A stretch of 64,000 nt of DNA from Panicum virgatum (GCF_016808335.1 NC_053137.1:47483781-47547780), one strand, 5' to 3'. Counted from the first letter of the stretch, positions 12,570 to 25,737 are shown. Notes: generated by a model from the sequence alone, not told the origin. Translations and numbers: made by a program.

Positions 12570-14272
12570 TGTAGCGGATCCGCCCAAATTAAACATGCTT
12601 AAGTGCACTAACTATCATCTTAACGAATAATCAAGTTACCACGCACTTAAAACGGTGTAATCCGGCAGTCCGTCGGGTAATTCCCGATTAAACTACTGTA
12701 CTCCAGAATCACATTTGCACTAGAAGTCTCACGCGAAGACTAGCACAGGTGATACAAGCATACAGAGGTTCTCAAATTAATTTACAACATGATTTTACAT
12801 AAAAGGTTCGAATACAAACTACAGAGTTCAAACACACAGTGAAAGTTTAAAACCGAGTTCGAAATACAATACGGTAACTACGAACGACGATACAAGGTGA
12901 GCTCCACATCCTGCCCACCGATGTGATGCCAACCTGCCCGATCCTCACGGGGAAGACGGGGCCCACTCGACGGTCCAACCCGGAGGAAGCGGTTGTCCAA
13001 TCCAGGACGCAAAGACCTCGAAGTCAGCAGGAACACAACCTGCTCAGAAGGGTTACAACAACAATCCTGAGTATGCTAATACTCAGCAAGGTTTACCCGA
13101 CTATGGGTATACTTAGCCCATTACCTAGACATGCAAAGCTTTTTGGCTCTGGAGTTCTTTTGCTGAAAGGCTGCTAGCGGTGAATCCTTACTTTCAATAT
13201 TTTAACTCGATTTAGTATATCGAGTATTAACTAAATTCGCTTAAGTATCTAGAGCACACATGGTGGATCAGATTAAACCTCTAGTAAAACACAATCAAAC
13301 ATCTTCATTCCATTCTCATTTCCATCATTTACTACGATGTGACAGAAAGAACAAGGTTCTCTTAACCGAGAGAGACGGCGAATCGATCCGATTTAACCTT
13401 GCAAGGTGGACCTAACCAACACGACACGTGCAAGCCCCGTTGGGCCACACACGTCAGCTGTTCCCAATATTACTACGACCTCTGAACCCTGCCTGCTGAA
13501 ACCCAGGTGAAGGGCCCCTCACGGTGAACTCCCGGAGAACCCGGAGGCGACAACAATCCGACACCCGCCATCATCCCACGCACAGCGTAGCAGGTCGGGA
13601 TTCAAAATATCGTTGTAATTCGGTACACAGTTTACCGGTTTCGACTACCTCCTACTCCCGGCATGTGGTCAATACTTCAAGTCTCGATCAATGTGCCAAC
13701 AACGGTACGGTCCTCAACCGACACAGGCGGAAATTTACTTTCCAGTCACTTCGTATCCATAACCAACTCGTCTCCGCCCGGTCTCCATTTCACTACAAGA
13801 AATCTATTGATCCATGACGAATTTTTGATGATGTTTATGAATACCGTCATAAACAGACATGATCTATGATGATTTATGATTTTTTGTCACAGATTTACAA
13901 ATAGCCAATATGGGCCCTAATTTGGGCCCAGTTTCTGTGACAAACATCTAAAACCATCATAGAATGAATATAAAAATTGTCATAAATTTAATATTATGTT
14001 TAAAGCACAATGGTGATAAAGAAAAATGTGTTATAGTTAACATGAGACCACGAATCAATATAACAAATCGAGTTCACGTATGCATCTAAATTGCTACATA
14101 ATATTTTGTACAAGCTTAAATTCAATTTTTTTAGTTTTTAAAATTTCTATAGCATAAGAAAATCGCTCATTATTTTATCCTAAAAAGACCATTCTAGCCC
14201 ACCTCAACATTTTCTTAACTGTAGTGAAAAATTTGGAACAAAATAAGGGCCGAGCTTGTTTTTGCCTTTCAG

Positions 14273-14294
14273 CCCCCCCCCCCCCCCCCCCCCC
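14273..14294 (+). repeat. Homopolymer C22
   Basis: An uninterrupted run of 22 C inside the CACTA element, followed by a T-rich tract. Confidence 0.95.
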
Positions 14295-14395
14295 TCTTTT
14301 TTTTTTACGGGTTCTCTCCCCCTCCTGTTGTGTTGCGCCAAGAGCCCAGGCAAGCCCAGCATCAGGAGGACCAGCGCAGGGGAAAAAAAACTCGT

Positions 14396-14470
14396 TTAAA
14401 GAAGATTGCCAGGAGAAGAATCGAACCCATGACTCGGCGGAGAGAATCTGGTGCCCTTGCCACTACGACA
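14396..14470 (-). repeat. tRNA-like sequence with a pol III B box, possible SINE relic
   Basis: The minus strand reads GTCGTAGTGGCAAGGGCACC, then GAGTCATGGGTTCGATTC and TTCTCCTGGCA. GGGTTCGATTC matches the pol III B-box consensus, while the A-box-like GTGGCAAGG is imperfect. The arrangement is typical of a tRNA-derived SINE head or tRNA pseudogene. It does not look like a functional tRNA, because no complete cloverleaf could be drawn. Confidence 0.45.
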
Positions 14471-15469
14471 GGCCTTGGCTTGTGATGATGTGATGTGATG
14501 TGATTCATCTTTTTAATCCGGAATGGAATTTTTTAATTGGTATTTCTTCCTCATAAGAACTCCAAATTTGATGATTCTTTTTTCTAAATTTTTCTAAAAT
14601 CTCGTTCTTTTATTTTGTGGCTTTTATTTATATGTTAAATGATATATCTTGATTGTTTTCATATAACATGTTTTATTCCAACTAAATAGAGAAATGAAAA
14701 GCATGTTTTAGCATAACAATTGCTGATGTAACATGATATTTTTCGATGTTATGGTCAACATAAGATGGTTCTCAATTTTGAGGTGCATACGAGTTCGAAC
14801 ATGTTATGAGGTATTCAAATCTCAAAGTTTTGACTTGAATGAGAAGAAACTACGTGGGAGATGTATCCATTATGAACAATCTATACTTCAAATATCATAA
14901 AAAACTTATGAAACTTTTATTTTAGGATTAAACATTCATAAAATGATTCTATCACAGTTCACACAATTTTCTTAGAAGTTTTAGATATTATTATCATTAT
15001 TTTGTAATAAGGTTGCAAGTAGAAGTTTGACTTATCCCTAATAATTATTTGAAATTTTCATCTATTTTCATGATACGAGCTATAATTGAGCAAAGATAAT
15101 TAAAATATATTTCTGATGAATTTTTAAGATACTATTTGAGATAATATAGTTCAATCCGTAATTACTTTCAATAAACTCACAGAAATTCCTTTAAATTAGT
15201 AAAAATAGTAAATGAGTTAGAAAATTAGTAAAACTTGTACAAGATAACTTATATGAATTCTAATATATTTCAAAAATATTTTGATTCACATAAGATAATT
15301 ATTGTTACATGTTACTTTACAATGGTGTAATAAAATAATAAAAGAGAAAGAAAAACATTAGGCAGAGAAAGAATGAGACAGCCCGTTTCAGCCCAAACCG
15401 CCCAATGATTTCAGACCGTCCATATCCGATCCAATGGCTATCATCGATTTCTAATGGTATATAATGTGC

Positions 15470-16090
15470 TATCCCAACCCCAAACCCTAGCTCTGCTCCT
15501 CTCCCCTCAACAACCAGCCTCCGCCTCCGCCTCCATCCACCTCCAGCCGCGCCCCCTCCTACCGCGCCATGGCCCGGTGCCACCGCCACCACGGGCCGAG
15601 GCACCCTTCGACCGAGCGCTCCAGCATCCATGCTCCCTCGCTCTGGTGCCTCCGTCGCCGCAGGGAGCATGACAGGCTCTCACACCTCGCGTCGTCGCCT
15701 TCCAGATTCGGAGCTCAGCAGCGACGGCCTTGCCTGGCCATGCGCGGCTGGCAGCGCCCAATGCTGGGGGCTGGCATGCGCCAGATGCCCAGATCCGGCC
15801 GCAACGGACCCCCTGCTTCCCCTCCCCCATCTCCTCCTTCTCTGGTGCTAGCCCCCCGCTCCTGCCCCTTCTCCGACTGGCTGGTGTGATAGCGAGCTTC
15901 GACGTGTCGCTTTTTCTCATTTTGCTTTTTGGTGCAGGCGCTGGGGAGCGAGCGGGGGGGGGGGGGGGGGAGTGTGGAAGCTGCGTGGCGTCCATGGTGA
16001 CTATTTCCTCCAACTCTGGTGGCCGTTGCATTCCTAGATCCAGCGGCACCAGCAACCTGTTTTCTATGCATAGAGATTTCAGTTTTTTTT
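15470..16090 (+). other. Gene-like GC-rich block inside the CACTA element (captured fragment?)
   Basis: This block differs sharply in composition from the AT-rich CACTA around it. It begins like a plant 5' leader (CAAACCCTAGCTCTGC, a telo-box-type motif, then pyrimidine-rich sequence) and continues with a 106-codon ORF from 15569. A further exon-like stretch lies at 16.94-17.03 kb. No domain is recognisable, so the donor gene is unknown. Gene-fragment capture by CACTA elements is well known in grasses; applying it here is an inference. Confidence 0.4.
15954..15970 (+). repeat. Homopolymer G17
   Basis: Seventeen consecutive G within the gene-like block of the CACTA element. Confidence 0.95.
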
Positions 16091-17312
16091 AGAATGATGG
16101 AGATTTCAGTTAGGATGAACGATTAAGTGCATAGAAATTTGCTGTCCTTTATGGTCAGCTCCTAGTCGGCATGCAGAAATAGTAGGCTTTTTGTGCGCAT
16201 TACCAAACCGAGAAAAAAGAATAACGAGTGCCAAGTTTCCATCATGCCTTTTTTGGTTTAATCACTGTCCATGTCCTTCTCTTGTGCGGATTGCGTATAT
16301 GGTACTAATTCAGATTTAGTGGCTTTTTTGTCACATTAGTTTCATATTATTTTAATTTAAATTATTTGGATGAAGGAATATGTTCCCTATGTGGTTTCTC
16401 ATACTATACCTATGATTTGCCTGAATTCGTTCCATCTTTGCACAGATGATTCAGATATTTTCTTCTTCGAGTGCTTCCAGTGTCAGAGTTATCTACGCCC
16501 AGATAAGTCCCCTGCAGAATCCTAAAAACAAGTTTCACAGAGCTGGCAAACCTACTGAAGAGTGTGGTTTTTTTTTTGAGGGAGAAGAGTGTAGTTTTTA
16601 ACTGATCTATAAACATTTATGATAGTTCTTTCCTGGCAAATGGTCACTCCTGCAGAACATATTCTTTGGGAATGCAATCCTTAATCATGTTCTATAGTTA
16701 ATTTTGATAAGAACAACTTTCATGCAGTTTATTATCTCGTAACATAGTGTGTCGGAAATAATGCACTTTTCATTTTAGATATATGAGCTTACCTGACTAC
16801 ATTAAGTCAAAGCATCTTTATTGACTGAAAGTTTGTTATGAATTGTGATACTTATTTTAGTTGCATACTAATTTCAGTTGTGCCTAAGACTAGCCTAGTT
16901 ATACTTGTGATGCTAATTGATTCTTGTTGTCTGTCAGGAATAAATCGGCTCTCTATGGAGAAAACAACGACACTACCAGTCCGACCACATTCCCCTTCTT
17001 TGAGCTCCAGAAATGACAACCTGGTTACTACTTTTCATGGTGAATTGTCGATCTGGATTTTAGAAACTGCCTTTTTGTTGTTTAGATGTGAGAGAGTATC
17101 AGATTTGATGTTGTAATTCTGATAAATTGTCTAAATACCATGTATGTGTTTTGGGCTGAATTGGCTATTCTAATTAATGGGCTGGAAAATTTGTCCAAAA
17201 TTTTTGGTGGAATGTTTTTTTTAATATGCTGTGTATATTAGTTTAGAACAGTGGGCTAAAAAATGGCCCAGTTCCAAAATGGGCTTGTTAACAAATGGGC
17301 TATGAATGAAGC

Positions 17313-17400
17313 ATCATCATCCATGTCACTGGCCACATCATCATCCATGTCACTGGCCACGTCATCTCATTATCCACATCACTAGCCATGTCAGCTGTCA
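17313..17400. repeat. 24-bp tandem repeat inside the CACTA element
   Basis: Two exact copies of ATCATCATCCATGTCACTGG plus CCAC at 17313-17360 are followed by degenerate copies to about 17400. Confidence 0.85.
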
Positions 17401-19932
17401 CGTCAACATCCATTTCACTTATTGGTGATGTGGCTACTTTGTTCATGACGACGTGGCAACCATCTATGACGTTTATTTTTGTCATAAAAAGTGGGCTCGG
17501 GCTGGACTTTGGAGGCCCAAAGATATTCTATGACGATTTCAAAATGTCATAGATCAAGCAATCTGTGACGCTCAATATATGACGATATTTGAGATCATTA
17601 TAGATACTATTTTATGACGGTTTTTTAGTGATCTGTGACAAAATTTAATCGTCATGGATCAACAGATTTTTTTTTGGTAGTGTTGCCCTTTTCTTATTGA
17701 TTCATTCCCAAACCACTTGCCATCAGAAACACGATCGTAAATCTCGCGAGCGACAGGAATCACTTGACTTCTACTGAGATCCTACTTAGCAAAGCATTTC
17801 TAACGACACCTGAATACTAGTATATACTCACAGGTACCTAGGGAGAACATGCATACTAGGGTTACATACAACTCCTAGAACATAAATGCACAAATACTTA
17901 TATAAACCTTGCATATTGAAATTAGGGTTATGCTCCGGAGCTTGCCATGCAAGTCAGCGGGGTTAGCAACTTCTTCTGGAGCATGCTCGACTGCGTCCTC
18001 CTGCTGCTCTCCTGCTTGCGGCTCCTGGATCGGCTCGGCAATCAGCTCATAGGCGACTTCGGTTTCAGCGTCTACACGAATAAAATATGCCATACATGAG
18101 ACTCATGAAATGATGCAATACAATGCAATACACACAATACGAGGCATGGACCAAACTCTAAAAGCATTTACGGAGCAACCTCACAACTATGGTTACGACG
18201 GAAATGGTTTAGAACTGATGTGCAGTCTTTGGTTCTAATGCCTTTTAGCCTGAAGTGTTTCCTCCAGACAACAGCTACTAAATTTGCTTCGGAGGATTAA
18301 ACACAACCCTAGAGCAACATGGATTAAAACAAGAGCTTGTTTTGTTGAGGTTACACATGCATGAAATAATCAACTAACAACAATTATAAAAGAAAAGAGC
18401 ATAGCTAGGAGCAAATTAGAAGCAAAAATCTAAATTGCATATATGATCTAGCAATAAAAATTTACCAGCTTAACGTGATATTGATAAGGCATGTCATATA
18501 ATTTTTCCAACATTTATTGCTGATAGAAAGCATTTATTTTAACTCTAGCAAGTTAAACTAACATAAAATGATTTACACAAAAGTGCACAGCACCAGCACA
18601 TGAAATTTTTACAGTAGATTACACATACTAAGATTAGGCTACTGCATAAATTTTATGATTTTTCGACAATTATAGCTGTAGAAATAAATTAATTAAGATT
18701 AAGAAAAAAGTTAAATATAACCCATGCAACACTAACATTTAATATGCATGAGTATTTTTCCTCTGAATAACTTGATTTAAGAAACTTAACAAAATTTAGT
18801 TTGCATTTTTAGCATTTTTTTGTAATTTGTTATGCATTTATGAAATTCCAGTCGAAATAAAAGAATTTGGAAAAAAACAAAACCTAAATAGGGGGCTGAC
18901 GACTCGGCCCAAATGTCATAGGAGGGAGCCCAGCCCAGCTCCCCTGCGCACGCCATGGTCGTGGCCATGGCCACGGGCGCCCGGCGGCGGCGGCGTTCCC
19001 AGGCGGTGGCGGCCGGCCGGCGGCGCGGCGGGGCTGGCCCGCGGCCAGGGCGGCCGGGCGGCCCCGGGGCGCGCGACGACGGCGTGCGGCACTGCGCAGG
19101 GTGGCCCTGCGGCATGCGCGCGGCGTCAACAGGGCAGCCGCGGCGGCGCTCTGGCGCCGGCGGTGCGGATTTCGGGCGGGAAAAAGCACGGGAAGGAAGA
19201 GGAGAGCGTGGGGAAACTCACAACACACTTGATTTGGGCGGGGGATGGCCGGAGGTGGGAGATCGACGAGAGGGGCGAAGCTCCGGCGGAGCTTCAATGG
19301 TGGCCGTGGCGGCGGAGCTCGATCCGGCCGTGGCACGGCCCAATCGAGCTCGGGATGGGGCGGTGTGCGTGCGAGGTGAGGCGAGGGAGGCTTTGGCGCG
19401 AGGAAACAAGGCGGGGTGGCGAGGCTTGGCCGGCACAAGGACTGGCAGTAGCTCCGCTCGGCGCTGCTCGTCTCGAGCTCGAGGAAGGAGAAGAGGGGAG
19501 GTGAAAATGGAGACGGCACCGGGAGTGGATAAGCACGGGCTCGCTCGGCGGTCGACCGTCGTGACGGCCGACGCGTGGAGAGCTCGCCGGCGGCCACAGC
19601 GCCGGTATGGGCGTCTATATGGGCACAGTGATGCACAGGAGAAGAACAGTGGAGTTTCAATGAATTTTGACCCAAATTTGACCAACCAAAACTCAAGTTT
19701 TCATATGGGAACATGAAATTTGGCCAAAATAAAAGTTATAGAGGAAGAGAAGATATACAACTTTTGTTTTGTGCGAAAGTTGATTCGAGACCCGGATCAG
19801 GGAGAAAAACACGGTCGAACACAGCTAAATCGAAGTTTACTATGCGAACTCGATTAGCGCTAATGACACGGTTAAGTCATGATTAGCAATTAAACACGTG
19901 ATTAGCACCTTGATTAACATAGGGGTGTTACA

Positions 19933-19950
19933 GTCCTTCCCCCTTAAAAG
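19933..19950 (-). other. Polypurine tract of the gypsy element
   Basis: On the minus strand AAGGGGGAAGGAC directly precedes the LTR start TGTAACACC. This is the plus-strand priming site of reverse transcription. Confidence 0.8.
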
Positions 19951-20009
19951 AATCTCGTCCCGAGATTCACGCACGATAGGAAGTATAAGGCGAGAAGGTT
20001 CAAAGGTGA

Positions 20010-23000
20010 AGTACCTGAATGTGCGTTTAAAAAGTCTGGATACTTGGATCTCAGAAATTCCTCCTTCTCCTAATTAGCTTCATCTTCGGAGTGATTACTT
20101 CATTGAACTTTGTAGAATCGGTTGGTGGTGCGACGAGTAACTCCATCCTTGCGATCAATAATCTTGATAGAATGCTCAGGATAAGTGAGATCAGACTCTA
20201 ATTGAATCGAGTCACTTTCAACAACTTCAATCGGAACTCTCAGACACTTCTTGAGTTGCGATACATGGAAAATGTTATGAATTACAGAGAGATTTACTGG
20301 AAGATCCAATCGATAAGCCATAGGACCGCATCTTTCCACAATTGGATATGGGCCAATGTAGCGGGGAGCTAACTTTTCTCTTACTCCAAACCTTTGCACG
20401 CCTTTCCAAGGTGATACTCTTAAGTAGACATGGTCACCGACTTCAAAGACTAGCGGCCTACGCCTTCTATCAGCGTAGCTCTTCTGCCGAGACTGCGCGA
20501 TCTTCAAGTTTGCTTGAATAAGACGGACTTGCTCTTCGGCCTCTTGAACCATGTCGGGCCCAAAGATAGTTCTTTCCCCGGTTTCAGACCAATTGAGAGG
20601 TGTACGGCAACGACGACCGTATAGTGCTTCAAAGGGTGCCATTTTGATACTTTCTTGATAACTATTGTTATAAGAGAATTCAGCTAACGGCAAGCATTCA
20701 TCCCATTTCTGTGGATAGGCTAAAACACAGGCACAAAGCATATCCTCCAAAATTTAATTTATCCTCTCTGTTTGGCCGTCTGTTTGAGGATGATATGCAG
20801 AGCTGCGAATAAGATGGGTTCCCAAGCTGGCATGTAGTTGCTCCCAAAAGCAAGCAACGAACTGGGTCCCTCGATCGGAGATGATGGTTTTGGGTACACT
20901 GTGTAAACATAAGATGCGGTTAATGTACAGCTCAGCATACTTCTTTGCCCAGTAGATGGTATTAACTGGAAGGAAATGTACTGACTTGGTCAGTCTATCA
21001 ACCACGACCCAAATAGAGTCGTAACTCTTTTGAGTTCGAGGTAAGCCTACGATAAAATTCATACTGATATCTTCCCATTTCCATTCAGGAATATTCAAGG
21101 GTTGAAGAGTTCCAGCTGGCCTGAGATGACTAGCTTTAACCCTTCGACAGATGTCGCATTCGGACACATACTTAGCTATTTCTTTTTTTCATCCGAGTCC
21201 ACCAAAATTGTTGTTTCATGTCCTGGTACATTTTATTACTTCAAGGATGAATTGATAGCCGTGAAGTGTGGGCTTCATCAAGGATTTGTTTTCTGAGTTC
21301 AAAGTCCTTAGGCACCACTAATCGGTTTTTGAACCACAATACATCCTCACTATCTTTTCGTGGAAACAACTTACTTTGGGATCTCCTTCTGATATCCTTC
21401 TCTGAATTTCCTTCACCCCTTTATCTTTCTTTTGTGCCGCGATGATGAGATCCCGAAGAGTAGGAGTAAGCTCTAGATGAGCCAATGTGCCATGTGGTAC
21501 AATGCTTAAATTTAGCTTTTCCATTTCAAAGCAAAGAGACTCGCTTAATGGTATAGCTGAGATGCAATGACAGTGAGCTTTGCGACTTAGCGCATCTGCA
21601 ACCACATTTGCCTTGCCCGGATGATAATGCACTTCGTGCTCATAATCTTTAATCAACTCAAGCCATCGTCTTTGACGCATGTTCAAATCAGCTTGAGTGA
21701 AAAGATATTTGAGACTCATGTGATTAGTGTAGATGTTGCATAATGTACCCAGAAGATAGTGTCGCCAGATCTTCAGAGCATGAACCACAGCTACTAATTC
21801 AAGATCATGAGTGTGATAGTTTTCTTCATGCCTCTTGAGCGATCTAGAAGCATAAGCAATCACTCGGTTCTCTTGCATCAGAACACAGCCAAGTCCTGTG
21901 CCTGAGGCATCACAGTAGACATCGAAAGGTTTTGTAGTGTCGGGCTGGGCCAAGATTGGTGCCGAAGTAAGGATCATTTTCAATTTTTGGAAAGCTTCCT
22001 CACATTGACTACTCCAATAGAAGTTGACACCCTTCTTAAGGAGTTCAGTCATCGGTTTAGCAATTTTGGAGAATTCTGGGATGAACCGACAATAATACCC
22101 AGCTAAGCCCAAGAAACTGCGGATTTCAGGAACAGAAGTTGGGGCTTCCCAATCTAGTACATACCTTCAGCAGATATGACATGACCTAGAAATGGAACTT
22201 CCTTCAGCCAGAAGTCACACTTGCTGAATTTGGCATAAAGCTGATATTCTCTAAGATGTTGAAGAACTATGTGAAGATGACGATCATGTTCTTCCTCAGT
22301 CTTGGAGTAGGTCAAGATATCATCAATGAAGACCACGACGAACTTATCTAACTCTGGCATGAATACTGAATACATGAGATACATGAAATAAGCGGGAGCA
22401 TTGGTTAATCCGAATGACATCACCAAATACTCGTAAAGACCATAACGAGTTGAGAAAGTTGTTTTTGGTATATCTGCCGGTCAGATTTTGATTTGATGAT
22501 AGCCAGATCGAAGATCTATTTTTGAGAATACTTTGGCTCCAGCTAACTAATCAAAGAGAAGGTCAATACGGGGAAAGGGGTATTTGTTTTTGATAGTGAC
22601 TGCATTCAGAGTTCGATAATTCACACATAGCCTTAGCCCATGATCTTTTTTCTTTACGAACAGAGCCAGGCATCCCCAAGGTGAGGTGCTCGGTCGAATG
22701 AAACCTTTATCTTGCAACTCTTGCAACTGGACTTTTAATTCAGCTAACTCACTTGGAGTCATTCTATATGGCCTTCTAGATATGGGTGTTGTGCCAGGCT
22801 GTAACTCTATGACAAATTCGATATCCCGATCTGGAGGCATGCATGGCAATTCCTTCGGAAACACATCGGGGTATTTACAAACCACAGGAATTTCTTCTAA
22901 GGATTTTGTGTCGAGATGGAATACTGCTCCTGTTGGAATCTCGTGCTGGGAAAGATGAACATCCATAGGACCATATGTGGGAGAGTTAAGTTGGATAACA

Positions 23001-23343
23001 CGAGAAGATGTATTAATGATGGCACAATGCTCTTTCATCCAAATCATTCCAAGTATGACATCTATCCCCTGGCTTGGAAGGACAATGGGTGTGGTCTGAA
23101 AAATCTTCCCGCTCAAGTCAAGGGGCACACCTCGAACTAATTGGCTGGTACTTAAGTGTATTCCTGGTGCATGAATGATATATGGCCTTTTCATTTGAAT
23201 TACGTGTAAGTTGAGCCGTGCTACGCATTCTTCATTGATAAAGGTATGGGATGCTCCCGAATCAAATAACACAGTAACAGGGTAGTAATTAATGGAGAAC
23301 ATACCCGCCATCACTTGGGTGCCCTCCGAAACTTCCTCCAGGG
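20010..23343 (-). pseudogene. Ty3/gypsy pol: protease, RT, RNase H, integrase (broken)
   Basis: Protease carries FDSGASH (about 23.25 kb). RT has FIDD in [11 protein letters not shown], a variant of YxDD. RNase H shows DASG, but the second acidic position is Asn in TNHMSL, where TDHKSL is usual. Integrase retains D, D and E (VVDRLTKS, ISDRGTQF, DGQTERIN). The chromodomain-like tail follows at 20.1-20.0 kb. In-frame stops lie at 22547-22549, 22481-22483, 20754-20756, 20100-20102 and 20070-20072; the last two stand where Trp is normal. A deletion near 22.15 kb removes part of RT. The order PR-RT-RH-IN is that of Ty3/gypsy. Confidence 0.93.
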
Positions 23344-23856
23344 TAGGGATGGCACCCGCGGGTGCGGGTGCGGGTTTGGCGAAAACCCGCCCGCAGGCAA
23401 ACCCGCGGGTTCATTTTTGCACCCGCACCCGCACCCGCGGATTTCGGGCGGGTTTCAGGTGCCCGCGGGTCTAACAACAGATATAATAAAAATGTACAAA
23501 TTCATCAATTTAAACAGTTAAATAACACATTTCTATAAGTAATAAGAGCAAACTAGCAACAAATCCATTAGTTCAAAGTAATAAGGACAAACTAACAATA
23601 AATTCATAAGTTATGTGCTCATTTTGTAATTAGGATAGTTGGGATGGACCTTATCTAAGTAGGTTGGGTTGTGGTTTTTTTTTTCCGGACAGATGCGGGT
23701 CCACCCGCGGGTGGAATCTCAAATCCGCACCCGCACCCGCAAATATGCGGGTGTGGGTGCGGGTCCACCCACGGGTGAAATATCAGACCCACACCCGCAT
23801 CCATCGGGTTTAAAATCCGCGGATACCCGCATCCGCGGGTGGAATTGCCATCCCTA
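23344..23856. mobile_element. Non-autonomous hAT-like element, 513 bp, inside the gypsy element
   Basis: The ends are TAGGGATGGCA and TGCCATCCCTA, with a perfect 8-bp target duplication CTCCAGGG at 23336-23343 and 23857-23864. Both arms consist of CCCGCGGGTGCGGGT-type repeats around an AT-rich core. It splits the gypsy frame between the gag end and protease. Confidence 0.93.
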
Positions 23857-24991
23857 CTCCAGGGCGGTGTAGTTCACGCGACCAGTATTAGCGGGTACAA
23901 TCTTTTTTTTCTGATCCTTCTGGCTAGAACCTTGACCCGGCGCAGGAGTTTTTGTAGTAATCCTGCCGAGGTGACATACGACAGTCACGTGCGAAGTGCC
24001 CCAGTTTACCACAATTGTAACAGGGGTAGTTGTTGGGGCGTGGAGCTTGTAGCACTAGAGGCCTCTGCTACTGTGTCGGGAAACATAGTGCCCACTGCTG
24101 CTGTTGCTGTGGTGGTCTAGCGACCCAACAACCCTGCTGTGGACGACGGTTGAAAGCCTGCTGAGTTCCCGTCTGAACTAGTTTGTACCTCTGGGGTGCA
24201 TTGCTAGAGGATCCCACAGGTGCCTTCCTCTTCTTATCAGCCTTGTGCACTAATGTGGCATCTTCCTGAGTGATGGCCTTATTAACCAGCTCAGTAAAGT
24301 TATTGCAGGTAGTGAGAGCTAGCTTTTCTTGAAGCTTTGTGCTGAGTCCCCTCCTGAAGCAATCTTGTTTCTTCTCATCAGTATCCACATGGAACCCACC
24401 ATACTGGGATAGCTGATTAAAAGTTTGGGCGTATTGCAGGACCGTGTTATTTCCCTGCTTCAGTGCTAGGAATTCTGCCATCTTTCTCCGCATCAAGCTA
24501 GTAGGGATATGGTGGGCTTTGAAAGCTGTCACAAACTCATCCCAAGTGAGATGCGTACCAGCGGGGAGTAGAGCCTTGTGATTAACCCACCATATTTTGG
24601 CAGGGCCTCTCAGCTGTTGCGCTGCAAAGGCAGCTTTGTCCATTTCTGTGCAATGGAGAATGCTGAACTTGTCCTCAATGGTGCGAATCCAAGCATCTGC
24701 CTCAAGGGGATCATCGGCTTTATGGAACAGAGGTGGCTGGGTGGCCAGAAAACCGACATAGTCAGTTTCTGCTGGTGGTGGCGGGGGAGCGTGTCGACCT
24801 CTGCCGGCATTGACTTGGGCTTGCACCAGTTGCCTTATCAACTCAGTCTGCTCGTTGCGGTCGGCGATAAGAGCCGCAACAGCTTGAGCCAAAGAGGGAG
24901 GTTGTTGTGGCTGTGCTTCGTGATTCTCATGGTCATGGTTGGCAGCGTGATTATCACCCATCTGCAAAATAACCATCCCCTGGTTAGCCAT
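23857..24991 (-). pseudogene. Ty3/gypsy gag with CCHC zinc knuckle (broken)
   Basis: The 307-codon ORF from 24991 contains a retrotransposon gag domain (ADAWIRTIEDKF, CTEMDKAAFAAQQLRGPAKIWW, TWDEFVTAFKAHHIP). A TAG at 24068-24070 ends the ORF where CAG fits the Gln-rich context. The same frame continues to a zinc knuckle, CYNCGKLGHFARDC, near 24.0 kb, then toward the hAT insertion. Gag would form the virus-like particle and bind element RNA. Confidence 0.92.
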
Positions 24992-25690
24992 TTCTCTATC
25001 AGGACTAATCCATGCAAATAAGAATGTGCATATCTAATATGAACACACGGCGTGAATCATTTCCCTCGCGATATGGTTCACCAAAGGAAATAAAATGACT
25101 TGCTTCGGTTGAAACCACATCTACTCAAACTGAACCGCAGATTGGTAACTCGGGGTTGCACAATTTCCGACCAAAGTAGCTCTAGCGTATGCAATACTAA
25201 ACATCGCTCAACAAGATTTCAGATTCGCGGATATTCAAAGCACAGTACATAAATGAAGTTTCACACTACCGTCATTAACAAAATAAAACAGCAACCAGGA
25301 AGATCATTAACAGGGGCAATTTACATTAAGAAGCCACGCTGCTTGATCTGCAAGCAGTTCGTTACACTACAATAACCTTGATGCAAACGACAAATTAACA
25401 TAAGAGGAAGGGTTCATACAAGACCCGAGCAGCACACTAACACTAGAGAGGGTTCTTGCAAGAACCAAACAACACCAACACTAGCTAAGGGGGTTATCCT
25501 ACATGACTCGAAACTGCTGAGTCACAAAAGGATTCTCAACCCAAGGTTAGCCTAGAGCACTATGTTGGTCATCCTACCCAACTATACCCATTTGTACTGG
25601 AAAAAATCCAAGTTTGTACCCAACTATACCCAACTATACCCAAGGTTAACCTCACAAAAGCTCAGCTCCTAGGTCAGGAAAAAATCCCGG
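24992..25690 (-). other. Untranslated leader of the gypsy element
   Basis: Non-coding sequence upstream of gag, with a small array of CCCAACTATA units at about 25576-25640. Neither the distal LTR sequence nor a Met-tRNA primer site is visible, so the leader is truncated or diverged. Confidence 0.5.
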
Positions 25691-25737
25691 TTCACCAAGG
25701 GGCAGGAAGAAAGCCATTTGTACTGGGGGAACCAGAG

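Larger units (their letters stand above)
13791..17682. mobile_element. Non-autonomous CACTA (En/Spm) element, 3892 bp
   Basis: The termini are CACTACAAGAAATCTATTGA and, read from the other strand, CACTACCAAAAAAAAATCTG; both continue into TTGATCCATGACGA. The flanking trinucleotides are TTT and TTG, so the 3-bp duplication is imperfect. Subterminal copies of TATGACG/CGTCATA and TGTGACA motifs cluster at both ends (13.80-13.99 and 17.45-17.66 kb), as expected for transposase-binding repeats. No transposase is encoded. The middle carries a gene-like GC-rich block and a tRNA-like sequence. Confidence 0.92.
12570..19932 (-). repeat. 3' LTR of the gypsy element, split by a CACTA insertion
   Basis: The LTR starts TGTAACACCCCTATGTTAAT at 19932 and ends GCTACA at 12570, so it has TG...CA termini. 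Without the 3892-bp CACTA insertion it is about 3.47 kb, in the Tekay size range. The GC-rich section at 18.9-19.6 kb gives long overlapping ORFs on both strands, which I read as compositional artefacts. Confidence 0.8.
12570..25690 (-). mobile_element. Ty3/gypsy (Tekay/Del-type) retrotransposon, decayed, 5' LTR missing
   Basis: The element reads on the minus strand: leader (25.69-24.99 kb), gag, protease, reverse transcriptase, RNase H, integrase with a chromodomain-like tail, polypurine tract, and 3' LTR. The LTR start TGTAACACCCC, the gag-pol order and the integrase tail place it with chromovirus Tekay/Del elements. Two elements are nested in it: CACTA at 13791-17682 within the LTR and hAT at 23344-23856 between gag and protease. 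No 5' LTR or primer-binding site is found; the leader runs into CACTA-derived coding sequence near 25.69 kb. Many nonsense codons show it is dead. Confidence 0.9.

Noticed and set aside
18827..19716. Overlapping 225-276 codon ORFs on both strands
   Set aside because: They lie within the gypsy LTR and are compositional, without domains.
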